Assembly (NCBI GenBank): GCA_947304495.1
Contig: CAMZBG010000036.1
Location: forward strand, 1 to 12,099
Source of the DNA: an uncultured Clostridia bacterium
Lineage (GTDB): Bacteria; Bacillota_I; Bacilli_A; RF39; UBA660
DNA length: 12,099 nt
Direction of reading: 5' to 3'
Below the pieces are notes generated by a model. It did no database searches. It saw only the letters and a program-made list of their open reading frames with translations, and was not told where the DNA came from. The translations under genes were made by a program, and so were the position numbers. Below, one piece after another: positions 11,834-12,099 of this stretch. Position 1 is the first letter of the stretch; each line of letters begins with the position of its first letter.

Positions 11834-12099
11834 TTATCTGGACAAACGCTGGGTAGCAATACTTAGAGGAAAGTCCACACTCGCACTACCTGTGATGGTA
11901 GTAGTGTTTGTGCTAAGGGAAAAAATAACCGAAGGCAAATCCCAAAGATTTGACGGCATCAATCTAATCTAAGGATTTTTCTATGATTAGATGATATAAA
12001 GTGCCACAGAGACGATTCTATTTAGAAATGAATAGAGTGAAACGGGTAAACCCCACAAGCGAGAAACCCAAATTATGGTAGGGGAACTATCTTAAGAGA
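11834..12099 (+). ncRNA. rnpB: RNase P RNA, class-B-like, 3' end cut by window
   Basis: This is the catalytic RNA that trims tRNA 5' ends. Conserved blocks appear in order: AGAGGAAAGTCC at 11865-11876, CTCGCAC shortly after, GTAGTGTTTGTGCTAAG at about 11900-11917, GACGGCA at 11952-11958, AAAGTGCCACAGAGACGA at about 11999-12016, GTGAAACGGGTAAACCCC, GCGAGAAACCCAAAT, and GGTAGGGGAAC near the end. The GTAGTGTTTGTGC block after CTCGCAC resembles B. subtilis RNase P RNA, suggesting the Bacillus type (class B). The 5' end is estimated, since the P1 partner strand is beyond the window. It lies within a few bases of the gpsB stop; no clear separate promoter is seen, so it may be processed from the gpsB transcript. 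Confidence 0.95.

Noticed and set aside
1..12099. Mycoplasma-type genetic code (TGA as Trp)
   Set aside because: Several genes end at TGA with correctly spaced following genes, and tryptophan is encoded by TGG in conserved positions.
1..12099. CRISPR arrays, insertion sequences, tRNA genes or attachment sites
   Set aside because: No regularly spaced repeats, transposase frames, tRNA-like cloverleaf sequences or flanking duplications were found by eye; the only direct repeats are inside LysM coding sequence.

Overview
The window is AT-rich, gene-dense bacterial DNA with every recognisable gene on the + strand. It suggests a low-GC Firmicutes (Bacillota), probably an uncultured or host-associated member of Bacilli in the neighbourhood of Erysipelotrichales/RF39. 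The reasons are the gpsB-rnpB pair, a class-B-like RNase P RNA, rimM-trmD, strong AGGAGG/GGTGAT ribosome binding sites, extended -10 promoters, and a cysteine desulfurase of the GGKSTT subgroup. TGA is used as an ordinary stop (for example at 3828, 4237 and 8042) and TGG encodes tryptophan, so this is genetic code 11 and not the Mycoplasma code.

Region 1 (1-2519) is a run of five small helical proteins that look like a type VII secretion (WXG100/ESX-like) substrate and partner module. It holds a 5'-truncated protein with a helical N-terminus, a Pro/Thr-rich linker and a C-terminal membrane segment; two WXG100-sized proteins whose genes overlap; and two further helical or coiled-coil proteins. 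No secretion ATPase lies in the window.

Region 2 (2520-3128) is a single heat-shock gene (Hsp20). Its promoter sits inside a long, almost perfect inverted repeat whose core resembles the HrcA operator CIRCE. A structured leader follows and a clean terminator closes the unit.

Region 3 (3154-5601) is a three-gene operon: a four-LysM protein, a small unknown probable beta-sandwich protein, and a protein joining a SpoIID-like domain to three peptidoglycan-binding domains. None has a signal peptide, which fits assembly on a spore or another internal murein surface from the cytosol.

Region 4 (5602-7264) has three separately punctuated genes: a DUF362 protein, a three-helix membrane protein, and a 66-residue acidic protein with a very strong promoter and ribosome binding site.

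Region 5 (7273-9692) is an RNA-modification operon: a SpoU/TrmH-family methyltransferase, rimM, trmD and an unknown helical protein, joined by overlaps or short gaps. The TrmD has Glu where the proposed catalytic Asp normally is.

Region 6 (9716-11385) has a membrane-anchored, possibly SPOR-like protein and an IscS/NifS-family cysteine desulfurase.

Region 7 (11392-12099) has gpsB behind two tandem promoters flanking a small palindrome, then immediately the RNase P RNA gene, cut off by the window end. No tRNA, CRISPR array, insertion sequence or prophage structure was seen.
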